37,936 nucleotides of DNA from a virus. The DNA lies in the IMG/VR virus record IMGVR_UViG_3300009181_000170, positions 1 through 37,936 of that record. One strand, written 5' to 3'. This document shows positions 5,920-13,964 of the stretch, piece after piece. The position numbers and the translations under genes are program-made. The notes below the pieces were generated by a model. It saw nothing but the letters and a program-made list of their open reading frames with translations. It was not told the DNA's origin and did no database searches. The first letter of the stretch is position 1. Each line of letters begins with the position of its first letter.

Positions 5920-8166
5920 CTAAAAATCCTCTTTTTTCTTGGATGCCTCTGCCTTTGCAATAGATTCGAGAATATTAAAATCTTCTTTTCCTATCTGTTT
6001 TAAAAGGTAATTGTCGGCGAGTTTTCCCCACTTTGAGGCCTCCGCTAAATTATTTTTTTTCAGTGCTTTTGCTGCATTAATGCTATAGTTCATTAATTTT
6101 CTATTGGTAACGACCATTCCCACTGTTCCAGCAAGTGCTGTGTAATATCCCATTTTTTTTGAGGCATCAGTAATCTTATCCGCCCAATCCTTGTCTCCAG
6201 AAAAAGCCGTTATTGCATATAGGCCCATTCCGCCAATTCCTGCTACTTGATAGGCTGTGCCAGATTTATTAGCCACCCTATTCGTTTTACTAATTTGTGC
6301 TTTTGCTATTGTGTTTAGGTCTTTTAGCTTCTCAAACTGTGAATCACCTATTAAATGTTTGATTAAAGTGGCTCTGCCTGGAGCATTTAATGTTTCTGAA
6401 AATTTGTTGTAATTAGCGACTCTTCCACCTTTAACTAGGCTAGTTTCTAGAATCAGATCCATTAGCTTTTCAGCTTTGATCGAATCAAAAATGGCTTCTC
6501 CTTCTGGAAGTGCAGCTAAAGAAGCCTTTAAATCCCTAAAATCAGAAGCATCAGTGAGATTTTGTAGGATTTTTTCTGGGTTTTCTTCTTTCAATATTGA
6601 TTTTACAGCATCGCTTGCTAATGCTTTGGATCCCAGGTGGCGTCCATAATAACTATCCGCTTCTTTAAAAGCTGCATACCACGATGGGTTGGTTTTCCCA
6701 TATTCTTCAATGTCTTTGAGAAATGCTGACCTAATGGCCTTGTAGTTTTCTTTGGGGCCTGCAGCATGGGTGTCCCAATTGATGATATCATTGATATTTT
6801 GCTTGAGTCTTACGATTTCTTTAACGGGAGTTGGAGGGGTCTGAAGCCCAATCACAGGAAAATCTTTTTTAATGTCTTGGATGTAGTTCTTGATAGCTGT
6901 AGCATCTGTGCCTAATCCTGACTTTGTTCCCAACTGACTTTCTATTTCTGCAATTTCTGCAATAGTGTTCTTTGCAATCATTTGTGCATTATCCGGCAAA
7001 GATTTTCGCGCTATTGTGTACAAGCGTTTTTTTTCTTGGTTAGCGACCCCATAAGCTTTTTCTAAATGCTTTTTTGTGTATGATCCGACTTCGCTTAACG
7101 CTTCTGGTCTAGGCAAGTCTTTTGCAACCAATCGCTCACCAGCAGTTCCGCTAATTTCTTCTGCACTTTTAGTAAACGCTTTATCTTGACTCAATATTTT
7201 GTTCTTGTGTCTATAGCCGTGAATAGGGGCTGCCTCTAAGTACTTTTCGGCATTTGTAAGGGTTGGGTTAGAGTTAATTAAGGTGGTGTTGATATCTAAG
7301 GCTGCTTTTTGGTCTTTCGTGAGCTGATCCCACGTAGCTTTAGCACCGAATTGATTTCTTACAGCCGCCTCAACCACTTCCAAATCTACATTTTTAGGGC
7401 TGTGTCCGATTAATCTCATTGCAGCAGGCTTTGCCAATCCTAGCGCCACCTTGGTCGCTAGAGGGAGGGCTACACCAACTCCTAGACCTGCACCAATTGC
7501 TCCTAGCTCGCTTCCTCCTTGGTCACGAACCTTTTGAGAAACCCCACCAACAGTAGCGGCGGAGATTACATGCGATGGTTTAGTGCTTCCAAGAAGCTTC
7601 AAACCTTTTTCTATGAGAGTTAGTCCCTTTTTTCCTGCTGCCGTAGCAAGTCCGCCTGGTGTTGCCATTTGAGTCGCAAAACCAAGGGCTTCATGCTTCC
7701 AGCGATCGCGCTCATCAATTTTTGTATAATCGCCTGTTGTCTTGTCTATTGCTTTGTCTATAGCATGAGTAGCAGAAGGAATAAGAGGTAAATTGGTGTC
7801 AGCCAAATAATTACTGCCCATGGCAGGAAGATTATAAGCCAGGGCAGCAGTATCCACCAATCCTCCCACAGCATTTGCTGCGACGGTTTTTCCATAAGTT
7901 GCAGCATCCTTTACAAACTCTTTTGATCCAACATATCCCCCTAGGTTTTTCAACGATTGCGTCTCCTTGGGTGTCACTAGGTTACCCCATAACTTCCCCA
8001 CATCACCAGTTGTCGACTGATTGTCGACTGCTGAGGCTTCAGGAGCCTTGGAGAGGTCGGTAGCGGCACTAAAATCTTTTGATAGGTCTGTAGCATCTGC
8101 AAAAGATTTTATTTTCTTTTCTTTTGATAGGTCTGTAACATCTGCAAAAGATTTTATTTGTTTCAT
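5920..8166 (-). CDS. Large internal virion / DNA-ejection protein (gp16 position)
   Basis: The 748-residue protein is the last gene of the virion run, where P22 has ejection protein gp16. It has glycine/alanine-rich hydrophobic stretches at about 160-240 and near the C-terminus (YQVAGIGGMGLYAITAF), as expected of a protein that enters the cell envelope, and long helical regions between. The first 40 residues hold three copies of a motif: KSFADVTDLSK, KSFADATDLSK and FSAATDLSK. The same MKQIKSFADATDLSK starts the 74-residue protein just upstream. The ribosome binding site is weak. No lytic transglycosylase motif was identified. The assignment rests on position and composition. Confidence 0.65.
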   Translation of the reverse strand: MKQIKSFADVTDLSKEKKIKSFADATDLSKDFSAATDLSKAPEASAVDNQSTTGDVGKLWGNLVTPKETQSLKNLGGYVGSKEFVKDAATYGKTVAANAVGGLVDTAALAYNLPAMGSNYLADTNLPLIPSATHAIDKAIDKTTGDYTKIDERDRWKHEALGFATQMATPGGLATAAGKKGLTLIEKGLKLLGSTKPSHVISAATVGGVSQKVRDQGGSELGAIGAGLGVGVALPLATKVALGLAKPAAMRLIGHSPKNVDLEVVEAAVRNQFGAKATWDQLTKDQKAALDINTTLINSNPTLTNAEKYLEAAPIHGYRHKNKILSQDKAFTKSAEEISGTAGERLVAKDLPRPEALSEVGSYTKKHLEKAYGVANQEKKRLYTIARKSLPDNAQMIAKNTIAEIAEIESQLGTKSGLGTDATAIKNYIQDIKKDFPVIGLQTPPTPVKEIVRLKQNINDIINWDTHAAGPKENYKAIRSAFLKDIEEYGKTNPSWYAAFKEADSYYGRHLGSKALASDAVKSILKEENPEKILQNLTDASDFRDLKASLAALPEGEAIFDSIKAEKLMDLILETSLVKGGRVANYNKFSETLNAPGRATLIKHLIGDSQFEKLKDLNTIAKAQISKTNRVANKSGTAYQVAGIGGMGLYAITAFSGDKDWADKITDASKKMGYYTALAGTVGMVVTNRKLMNYSINAAKALKKNNLAEASKWGKLADNYLLKQIGKEDFNILESIAKAEASKKKEDF
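8045..8166 (-). repeat. Repeated FADATDLSK-coding segments, shared with 8397-8457
   Basis: The first 40 codons of the large ejection protein carry three imperfect repeats. The 5' ~40 bases also recur nearly unchanged at the start of the next gene upstream (8457 downward), so the similarity is visible in DNA as well as protein. Confidence 0.8.
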
Positions 8167-8232
8167 TTAGATTAAACAATTTTTATCCACTCCTTACATA
8201 ATAAAGATTAAATAAGAGAGAATCTAGCCTTA

Positions 8233-8457
8233 CTAAAGCTTAAGCATTTTCTTGGAGAGAAACATTGCGGCAAAGGCCAAGACGAATCCTAGAATAAAAT
8301 CAACTCCATGGAAAGATGAATCCATTGTTTCATAGAAAGGTGCCAGCTCTTTTGTTGGCTGCTGAACATATACATCACGATCTTGCATCTTGGAAAGATC
8401 AATTGGGCTTTCTTTCGAAAGATCTGTAGCATCTGCAAAAGATTTTATTTGTTTCAT
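8233..8457 (-). CDS. Small single-TM protein sharing an N-terminal tag with the ejection protein
   Basis: The 74-residue product begins MKQIKSFADATDLSK, identical apart from one residue to the start of the 748-residue protein downstream, followed by a shortened second copy (SPIDLSK). A hydrophobic segment at about residues 53-68 (FILGFVLAFAAMFLS) ends in a short basic tail (KKMLKL). The start overlaps the stop of the ClpP-like gene as ATGA. The shared tag may target proteins into the capsid or be a cleavage site for that protease, or the gene may have formed by partial duplication. A holin-like role is possible, but the lysis cassette is elsewhere. Confidence 0.7.
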   Translation of the reverse strand: MKQIKSFADATDLSKESPIDLSKMQDRDVYVQQPTKELAPFYETMDSSFHGVDFILGFVLAFAAMFLSKKMLKL

Positions 8458-9005
8458 TTTATTGGAATTTCTCTAACGCCATCAATAAGACCATTGCTAA
8501 CTGCTTCTTTTGACGTAAGGCAGTTTTCTGTTCTGCAATACTTCCATAAATCTCCATCATTTATTTTAAATTTTGATTTATATATCTCCAGCTGAAAGTC
8601 CTCTATTTTTACCATCTCCTCATAAAGCCTTTGTGCTTGAGATATTTTTATTGCAGGTTGAATCGGAATATTGATTTCATGAAACCAGAAATAAGAATGC
8701 TCACAAGCGTATCTTACCTGTCCCGTTAAAAACAACATATTTGCTGCTGATCCGCATGTTCCTGTATTATGGGTGGTAACCGTTAAACTACTTTGATTGG
8801 CCAGATAGTTATAAGCATGGAGGGCAGGATTCAGCTCACCACCATCGCTGCATATTAATAGGTAGAGATGGTTATACTCTTTTTCTAAATAGTCATGTAT
8901 GCATTTAATGAGTATGTTTATATTTCTCTGTGATATTTTTCCATTGTATGTAATGTAAAATTTCTTTGAGATATTGGGATAGCTTGGTATACTATTGTTA
9001 ATCAT
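8454..9005 (-). CDS. ClpP-like serine protease, second copy, in virion block
   Basis: The 183-residue protein keeps the ClpP-like triad: Ser86 in TGTCGSAANMLFLTG, His109 in FWFHE, and Asp175 in SNGLIDGV, with the glycine turn ICSDGGELNPA near residue 51. It is similar in plan to the 4290-4967 protein but clearly diverged. It lies between the gp20-like gene and the genes with FADATDLSK tags, behind its own strong promoter. Phage ClpP-like proteases typically mature head proteins; here the neighbours suggest it may process ejection proteins. This is an inference from position. Confidence 0.78.
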   Translation of the reverse strand: MINNSIPSYPNISKKFYITYNGKISQRNINILIKCIHDYLEKEYNHLYLLICSDGGELNPALHAYNYLANQSSLTVTTHNTGTCGSAANMLFLTGQVRYACEHSYFWFHEINIPIQPAIKISQAQRLYEEMVKIEDFQLEIYKSKFKINDGDLWKYCRTENCLTSKEAVSNGLIDGVREIPIK

Positions 9006-9036
9006 GATTTAACTCTTTCTCAGTTAAGTTGTGTAG

Positions 9037-9069
9037 AAATAAGCTGGAGCTAAAGACTCTGGCTTATTT
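9037..9069. other. Stem-loop in the leader of the ClpP-like mRNA
   Basis: AAATAAGC and GCTTATTT form an eight-base-pair stem around 17 bases, just downstream of the predicted promoter on the minus strand. Function is unknown; it could modulate transcript stability. Confidence 0.4.
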
Positions 9070-9071
9070 TG

Positions 9072-9100
9072 TTTATAGGGGATGACGTAGAATTTGTCAA
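9072..9100 (-). promoter_or_regulatory. Strong predicted sigma70 promoter for the ejection-protein genes
   Basis: Minus strand: TTGACA at 9100-9095, a 17-base spacer, and TATAAA at 9077-9072. This is close to consensus. It would drive the ClpP-like, small-TM and large ejection-protein genes separately from the main virion operon. Confidence 0.7.
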
Positions 9101-9104
9101 ATGC

Positions 9105-10508
9105 CTAGTCTACAAATTCTACCCCAAGAGACAGCGCATCCTGCTGTTCGTTATGGGGTACTAATTTCTTCTCCCCACTTTTGGGGTCTTGCATCCATCG
9201 AGCGCCATCTTTTAAAAACTGTTCAATCTTTGCCTCATTACGAGGCGGCATATTGGTCTTGCCAGCAGCCTGTTGTTCTGCTGGACTTAGATTTAAGGGC
9301 TTTTCTGGTGAAATATTCTCTTGTTGTTGAGGCTGGTTGTAAATACCTGCAGAGTAATTAACGGTGCTATTTAAGTTAGCGGTTGGGTCTTGTGCGTATA
9401 GTTCAAGCTTTCTTCTGTACTCATTCGTTTTGTTTTGCGCAAGCTTGATTCTCGCGTTTAACATGTTCATGGCTGCTTCGGGGTGAGTCTCCAATCTCGT
9501 AAGCGTTTCGTCGAATCGCTTCATGTCAGAGTCTGACTTAACGCCTGGCCCCACGACATCTGACAAGCTGGCAAACTCCGATTGCAACAACATTTTTACA
9601 GAGTCGATACTATACGTCTCACCAGTTTTTGCTGCCAGGTATCGAGCAGCTGCCTGGACCGTAGACGATCCTTGAAGACCAGACTTGCTCATTACTTTCA
9701 TTAGTTCTGTTAGGTTGGCTACACTCGCATCAGCTATATGCAACTTGTCTTCAAACTCCATGACCTTCTCTGCATTTTTTTTGGCACGGGCTTGTAATCC
9801 TGCCGCCCTTGCCATTTCCTCAGGACTTGTATTGAATTCTACCTGTTTGCTATATGATGCAGCTTTCTTGCCTAGGGGGCTATTGGGGTCACTTTCCATA
9901 TCATTACGCCGACGCTTCTCTTGAAGTGTCCCCCTCGAAATCCCATTAGAGATGATTCCCTTGGCCACCTCAGGATCAATGAACCTGCTCATATCGATGG
10001 GCACGGTTTTGCCGTCTTTTGTCCCAAGCACAATCGCACTATTAGGAATGAAACCCGCATAGCTAAAACCTTCTAAACCAGGCACACCGTTCGCCTGTGC
10101 CGAAGAAAATTGCTGTTGTAACAAGGGACTTGCTTGCTCATAGGGCATATCACTATTCATGACCTCCATGGCTGGTAACACAAACGGTTCTGCCGCTTCT
10201 TTTTGCTTTCGCCTGTTATCATAATAGTTGAGACGCTCACTAAGCGAAGCATCAATTGCCTGCAATTTCTTAACAAAATCTGAGGATTCAGCGATTTTTA
10301 GGCCTGTGGAAAGTCCGGAAGTCAGACCGTCAAATGCCATCTCTTGACCGCTGGGACGTCTGCCACGCCGTGACTGAGCGTTATCTGTGTTGTATTTGTC
10401 TAAAGCCCCGGCAATAATAGTTCCTGGGCCATTTATGGATCTTTTGGCTCTTTTGGTATTAACGTCATGCTTTAGTTTTAGTAAATCTAGGCCAACTTCT
10501 TTTGTCAT
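9105..10508 (-). CDS. Internal virion / DNA-ejection protein (gp20 position)
   Basis: The 467-residue protein is hydrophilic, mostly helical, and rich in Gln, Ala and Asn, with a Gln-rich region near 395-420. Its place between the gp7-position gene and the large gp16-position protein matches P22 gp20, a protein ejected with the DNA. Its N-terminus MTKEVGLDLLKLKHDV is repeated in altered form at the start of a 36-codon frame upstream (11301 downward). An AGGA site precedes the ATG. No enzymatic motif was recognised. Confidence 0.6.
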   Translation of the reverse strand: MTKEVGLDLLKLKHDVNTKRAKRSINGPGTIIAGALDKYNTDNAQSRRGRRPSGQEMAFDGLTSGLSTGLKIAESSDFVKKLQAIDASLSERLNYYDNRRKQKEAAEPFVLPAMEVMNSDMPYEQASPLLQQQFSSAQANGVPGLEGFSYAGFIPNSAIVLGTKDGKTVPIDMSRFIDPEVAKGIISNGISRGTLQEKRRRNDMESDPNSPLGKKAASYSKQVEFNTSPEEMARAAGLQARAKKNAEKVMEFEDKLHIADASVANLTELMKVMSKSGLQGSSTVQAAARYLAAKTGETYSIDSVKMLLQSEFASLSDVVGPGVKSDSDMKRFDETLTRLETHPEAAMNMLNARIKLAQNKTNEYRRKLELYAQDPTANLNSTVNYSAGIYNQPQQQENISPEKPLNLSPAEQQAAGKTNMPPRNEAKIEQFLKDGARWMQDPKSGEKKLVPHNEQQDALSLGVEFVD

Positions 10509-10561
10509 ATAATTCCTGTTAATGCTTACGCTTTAATGCTTTATTCATGTCCATTTCCAGA

Positions 10562-11194
10562 TTAGCTTTCCCTAGCGATATTCCAAAAGAAAGACTCGGA
10601 ATTTGGATAGTACGTTTTTAAAAATTCTTCCCTCACAAGAGACCGCAACATTCCAATCAAATGTTTTTGGGCTTCGCTAACTTTTTGAGCCTCGTGTGGC
10701 CGCTCAACCGTCATTGAACAACCAAAAAAAGCAATAACCTCATTGACAGAAAACTTATTAGCACGATATTTGCAAAAATCAATGACGTTTTCTTTTGACA
10801 ATATTTTTGCAAAATTGGGATAAAATATATTGTGACTTTCTGTTAAAAGTTCTTTGCACAACAACTCGTTTAAAGTTTTCTTTAGTATATCTGGTGACAT
10901 TTCTTGATTTTTGTAGAAAAATTCCACCGTTAGACGTTCTTTTTGTTTTGCAGCATCAAAAACAATTTTTGAAAGGTGGCTTTCCTTAACTAAAAATTTT
11001 CCTCCCAACTTAAGCGCGCATTCATTTTTGCAAAGTTGATTAATTGATATTTGAGGAATACCTTTAAATTGGTTCTGGGAAAGGTCGACCTCTCCGTTAC
11101 TTTCTAGCATTTCTTTTAAAAGTTCTAGTTTTTCAAACATAGCGCGATTCTCTTGATTTTCTTCATTTGGGCGTTCGTAATTTTCGTTATTCAT
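10562..11194 (-). CDS. Member of a three-gene family of unknown proteins (210 residues)
   Basis: This protein shares a pattern with those at 19393-19953 and 19953-20564: an I/LC...CALKLG.KFLV...HLS segment, then ILSKENVIDFCKYR.N.FSVNEVIAFFG, then a C-terminal FFWNIA. The two cysteine segments look like two versions of one module, and FSVNEVIAFFG could be a helix-turn-helix, so DNA binding is possible but unproven. It sits alone among ejection-protein genes. Its leader (11195-11230) resembles that of the ClpP-like gene at 4967, and it separates a 36-codon fragment from the gene with the matching N-terminus. It may be an inserted gene. Confidence 0.65.
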   Translation of the reverse strand: MNNENYERPNEENQENRAMFEKLELLKEMLESNGEVDLSQNQFKGIPQISINQLCKNECALKLGGKFLVKESHLSKIVFDAAKQKERLTVEFFYKNQEMSPDILKKTLNELLCKELLTESHNIFYPNFAKILSKENVIDFCKYRANKFSVNEVIAFFGCSMTVERPHEAQKVSEAQKHLIGMLRSLVREEFLKTYYPNSESFFWNIARES

Positions 11195-11301
11195 TGCAAT
11201 TTCCTTTCAACTATTTTGCGGTGTTGTGAGGCAGATTCAGCATTTTTATAATCAACATCTTTTCTTAATTTCAGTAAGTCTAAGCCAATTGGTTTTGCCA
11301 T
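11191..11301 (-). CDS. 36-residue frame duplicating the gp20-like N-terminus
   Basis: A GGAGAAAAT site precedes the ATG at 11301. The product begins MAKPIGLDLLKLRKDV, close to MTKEVGLDLLKLKHDV at the start of the 467-residue protein encoded from 10508, then diverges and stops at a TGA overlapping the next start (ATGA). It may be a remnant of an earlier gp20-like gene cut by insertion of the 210-residue gene, or a functional short leader that couples translation. The start signals are good, so it is probably translated. Confidence 0.6.
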   Translation of the reverse strand: MAKPIGLDLLKLRKDVDYKNAESASQHRKIVERKLQ

Positions 11302-11314
11302 ATTTTCTCCATAT

Positions 11315-12370
11315 CTAATATTTGACTTTTGTCCATTGCCCAGAGCCTGCTGTGTTCTGCATCTCAGTACCTACTCCTCCGCTGAGAGCATTGTGCAGCC
11401 TAATACCCGCAGCTGTTCCAGCCACAGTTGTACCAAGCCTAAATATCTGATCTGTCAGCGATGGACCTCTTGCTGCATAGTTTTGAGCATTGAAGTTATT
11501 GCGGGCGTTGGTTTCTGACAGATTATAGTTGTTTCGCCCCATCGCAAGGTTGTCGTTCCGCCCTTGAGCAGTAAAGAAGACATCCGCTGCATTGCTGCCC
11601 ATTCGCTTCGCATCATCGGTATTTTTTACTGTACCGCCAAGGCCGAACAAACTGTATTGGTTCTGCAGGGCCTCTTGACGTTGTTGGTCGAGTATCCCCT
11701 TAGCCTGAACTTGGGTGCGATATTCGCCCTCGGCAGCTTGGAGTCGCCCCATTCTCCCTGATTCTGCCACGTTGTAAACATTCGCAAGGCCTTGAGCTTC
11801 TGCAATTCTTTTTCTATCCGTCTCTTGGCTTGCAGCAATTTCTGCCTCAGACATCAGTTTTGCCTTAGACTCAGCATTCAAAGCTTTCAGCTGTCTTGCC
11901 GCTGAGCTGTTGTGATAGCCAGACTGATTTAAGGATGCATCAGTTTCGTGTCCTAATTTAGTAAATTCTTGTTCGATGTTTTGCCGGTAGATATCTTTCA
12001 TCTTCGCTTCATACGCCGGAAAATCTGTCATGCTACCTAAAAGCTGCTTCATTTGGGCCTTTCTTTCCTGATTGACCACATTAATAGTGGTCGTGAACGG
12101 CAAATAGTCAATCGTTGCTTGGGGGTCGTATTCATTAAGCTTAATTAATTTTTCAGAGGTGGTGCGCATTAACGCACTGGCCGCATCATAAGCTAGCTGC
12201 TCTTGCGGCAGCCTTTTAAAATCCTTAAGGAACGTCTCCTTACCACTGGCCGACAAGCCTTTTTTAAAATTGACCCCTGTTGTTTTGTCTATGTACTCTT
12301 CTACTTCAACCGGTGTTATAAAAGCAGGAGGCTGAACATAGGAAGGAGAATCATCACTACCGCCGGACAT
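11315..12370 (-). CDS. Internal virion protein (gp7 position)
   Basis: The 351-residue protein is hydrophilic and largely helical, with a Gln/Ala/Glu-rich central region (about 150-235) and an Asn-rich segment near 270-300. A glycine/alanine stretch (LGTTVAGTAAGIRL) near the C-terminus could associate with membrane. Its place between the gp14-position and gp20-position genes matches P22 gp7, which leaves the virion with the DNA. The ATG overlaps the preceding gene by 14 bases. Assignment is by gene order only. Confidence 0.55.
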   Translation of the reverse strand: MSGGSDDSPSYVQPPAFITPVEVEEYIDKTTGVNFKKGLSASGKETFLKDFKRLPQEQLAYDAASALMRTTSEKLIKLNEYDPQATIDYLPFTTTINVVNQERKAQMKQLLGSMTDFPAYEAKMKDIYRQNIEQEFTKLGHETDASLNQSGYHNSSAARQLKALNAESKAKLMSEAEIAASQETDRKRIAEAQGLANVYNVAESGRMGRLQAAEGEYRTQVQAKGILDQQRQEALQNQYSLFGLGGTVKNTDDAKRMGSNAADVFFTAQGRNDNLAMGRNNYNLSETNARNNFNAQNYAARGPSLTDQIFRLGTTVAGTAAGIRLHNALSGGVGTEMQNTAGSGQWTKVKY

Positions 12371-12740
12371 CTTGCAAATCCTTTCTAAATAAAAACCAAA
12401 CCTTATCTTTGATCAGGCCGAGGCATTGCACCCCGATTGTTTCACAAGTTTTGAGCAAGGTTAAGACTGCCTTAACGTTGCTGCTCATATAGATATTTTT
12501 AAAACCTAAATCTAGAGGTAACTGTAAAAACATTGCTAAACCTTTCCGATAGGGAACTTTAAACCTGTGCTCTGGAAAAACAAAAAGCGAGAGAGTGCAG
12601 TCCGTATCATTGATTTTCCTGACCCCAAATAAAGCTACTTCCTGTGCATTGTGAATGAACATGAAATACCGCGCACCTTCCCCATAAAAAGTTGGGCAAT
12701 TTTGCTTAACTTCATCTGAATTAATCTCGATTAGCTGCAT
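12357..12740 (-). CDS. Possible GNAT-fold internal virion protein (gp14 position)
   Basis: The 127-residue protein has alternating strands and helices with YFMFIHNAQEVALFGVRKI, then LFVFPEHRF and YRKGLAMFLQLPLDLGF. This order resembles a GNAT fold, as in the T7 gp13-type and related phage internal proteins, where acetyltransferase activity is doubtful. It occupies the place of P22 gp14, needed for DNA transfer. No clear acetyl-CoA loop was seen, so the fold is a guess from pattern. Confidence 0.45.
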   Translation of the reverse strand: MQLIEINSDEVKQNCPTFYGEGARYFMFIHNAQEVALFGVRKINDTDCTLSLFVFPEHRFKVPYRKGLAMFLQLPLDLGFKNIYMSSNVKAVLTLLKTCETIGVQCLGLIKDKVWFLFRKDLQDVRR

Positions 12741-12742
12741 CC

Positions 12743-13963
12743 TTAAATTTGAACCTCTACAGCATAAATACTACTTGAAGTTATAGCCCCCACACCCGAG
12801 GATTGGTTTAAAATTACTCCGTAGCCACTGGCGTCAGCACCCTTTAACTCATAAGTTAGATCGTCAAGAGAAGTGTTTCGATCAACGATCAGTCTAGAGA
12901 AACATACTAAATCGTTATACATTAACGAGGGTTGATAACCACTGAACAGTATACCATTATTATCAAAAAACATTTGCGTGCCATTCTTATATAAAGCCAT
13001 GGTCATATAGCCTCCAGCGTTAGCCGCAGAGGCCAAGTTAGTCCCGAGGTAGATAAAAATACGACTATTACTAGATCGTGGGGTTATGGTTAGCGCAAAC
13101 GGCACTGCAAAAGACGACATATTTACCGCACCAGTAGTGACTGTGCGTTGGCTGTAAGTATAGCTATCTATCTGTAATACTTGTCCAGTTGTTGGGATAG
13201 CCGACCAGGTAGCTTGGGATCCTTCACCAGAGGTTAACACCGTGCCAGTCGCAGCTCCATTAGATGTGATTTTGGTAGCATCAACTGCCAGGGGGGCAAT
13301 AATGGGATTGGTTACTGATGCCATAACTAATTGAGCTGTGTCAACTGTTCCTGTACCTAAGGGACCAAAGGAGGCGTTGCCAGCCCCATCAGCATTCAAA
13401 ACTGTTTTAGCCGCAGCGTTTCCTGATGACATTTTGGTTGTGTCCACCGCCCTGTCATCAATTTTAGCGGTAACTATAGCTTTATCTTTAATAGCTGGGG
13501 TAGTAACTGCCTCTGGATTGATATGCTCAGGTAAAATTGCGTTTGGATTTATCGTACGGGAAGTTACACAATTGGGATGGAGATTTTTAGTTTCAACGCA
13601 ACCAGCCCCAAGCTTATCGTTAGTTACAGCCCCATCCGCCAAGCATGCCGTGGTCAGAGATCCAGGCATAACGCTTGTAGCATCAACCTTTTTCCAAAGA
13701 ATGGTGGGTGCTTGTTCATTGCCATCGGTCGTCACAAAAAGTCCAGCATTTTGCGGGTTATTCGCCCCCACTAAAACTCCCGCCTCAACATCTGTAATTT
13801 TGGTATCAAGACCGTTGAGTGAATCGACAATGTAATTAATGTCGCCATCTACAGCTACAGCCGTTGGCGGCTGTTTTTTTGAAGCAAGCAAGGCGTAGCG
13901 ATTGCTGTTGGGCAAAGGCTGGGCCTGGTAAGGCAGGTTTGGTCTGTTATAGTTCGTTGCCAT
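12743..13963 (-). CDS. Tail needle/fibre-like protein (gp26 position)
   Basis: Using the ATG at 13963, which follows the upstream stop by one base and has a GAGG site, the protein has 406 residues. The N-terminus (MATNYNRPNLPYQAQPLPNS) is proline-rich like the P22 needle tip that binds the gp10 plug. Next come repetitive segments of the VTNDKLGAG / AIVTAKIDDRAVDTTKM type, typical of trimeric fibres. The C-terminal ~130 residues (from VLQIDSYTYSQRTVTT) look like a beta-rich knob. In P22 order gp26 follows gp10, as here. It is longer than P22 gp26 and may combine a needle with a receptor-binding knob. Confidence 0.6.
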   Translation of the reverse strand: MATNYNRPNLPYQAQPLPNSNRYALLASKKQPPTAVAVDGDINYIVDSLNGLDTKITDVEAGVLVGANNPQNAGLFVTTDGNEQAPTILWKKVDATSVMPGSLTTACLADGAVTNDKLGAGCVETKNLHPNCVTSRTINPNAILPEHINPEAVTTPAIKDKAIVTAKIDDRAVDTTKMSSGNAAAKTVLNADGAGNASFGPLGTGTVDTAQLVMASVTNPIIAPLAVDATKITSNGAATGTVLTSGEGSQATWSAIPTTGQVLQIDSYTYSQRTVTTGAVNMSSFAVPFALTITPRSSNSRIFIYLGTNLASAANAGGYMTMALYKNGTQMFFDNNGILFSGYQPSLMYNDLVCFSRLIVDRNTSLDDLTYELKGADASGYGVILNQSSGVGAITSSSIYAVEVQI

Positions 13964-13964
13964 G

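Noticed and set aside
10553-10563. 11-base match to the iteron (ATTTCCAGATT)
   Set aside because: It lacks the palindromic core and is single; probably chance.
13338-13835. Plus-strand 165-codon open frame
   Set aside because: It is antisense to the needle/fibre gene, whose repetitive coding sequence creates open antisense frames; no start signals.
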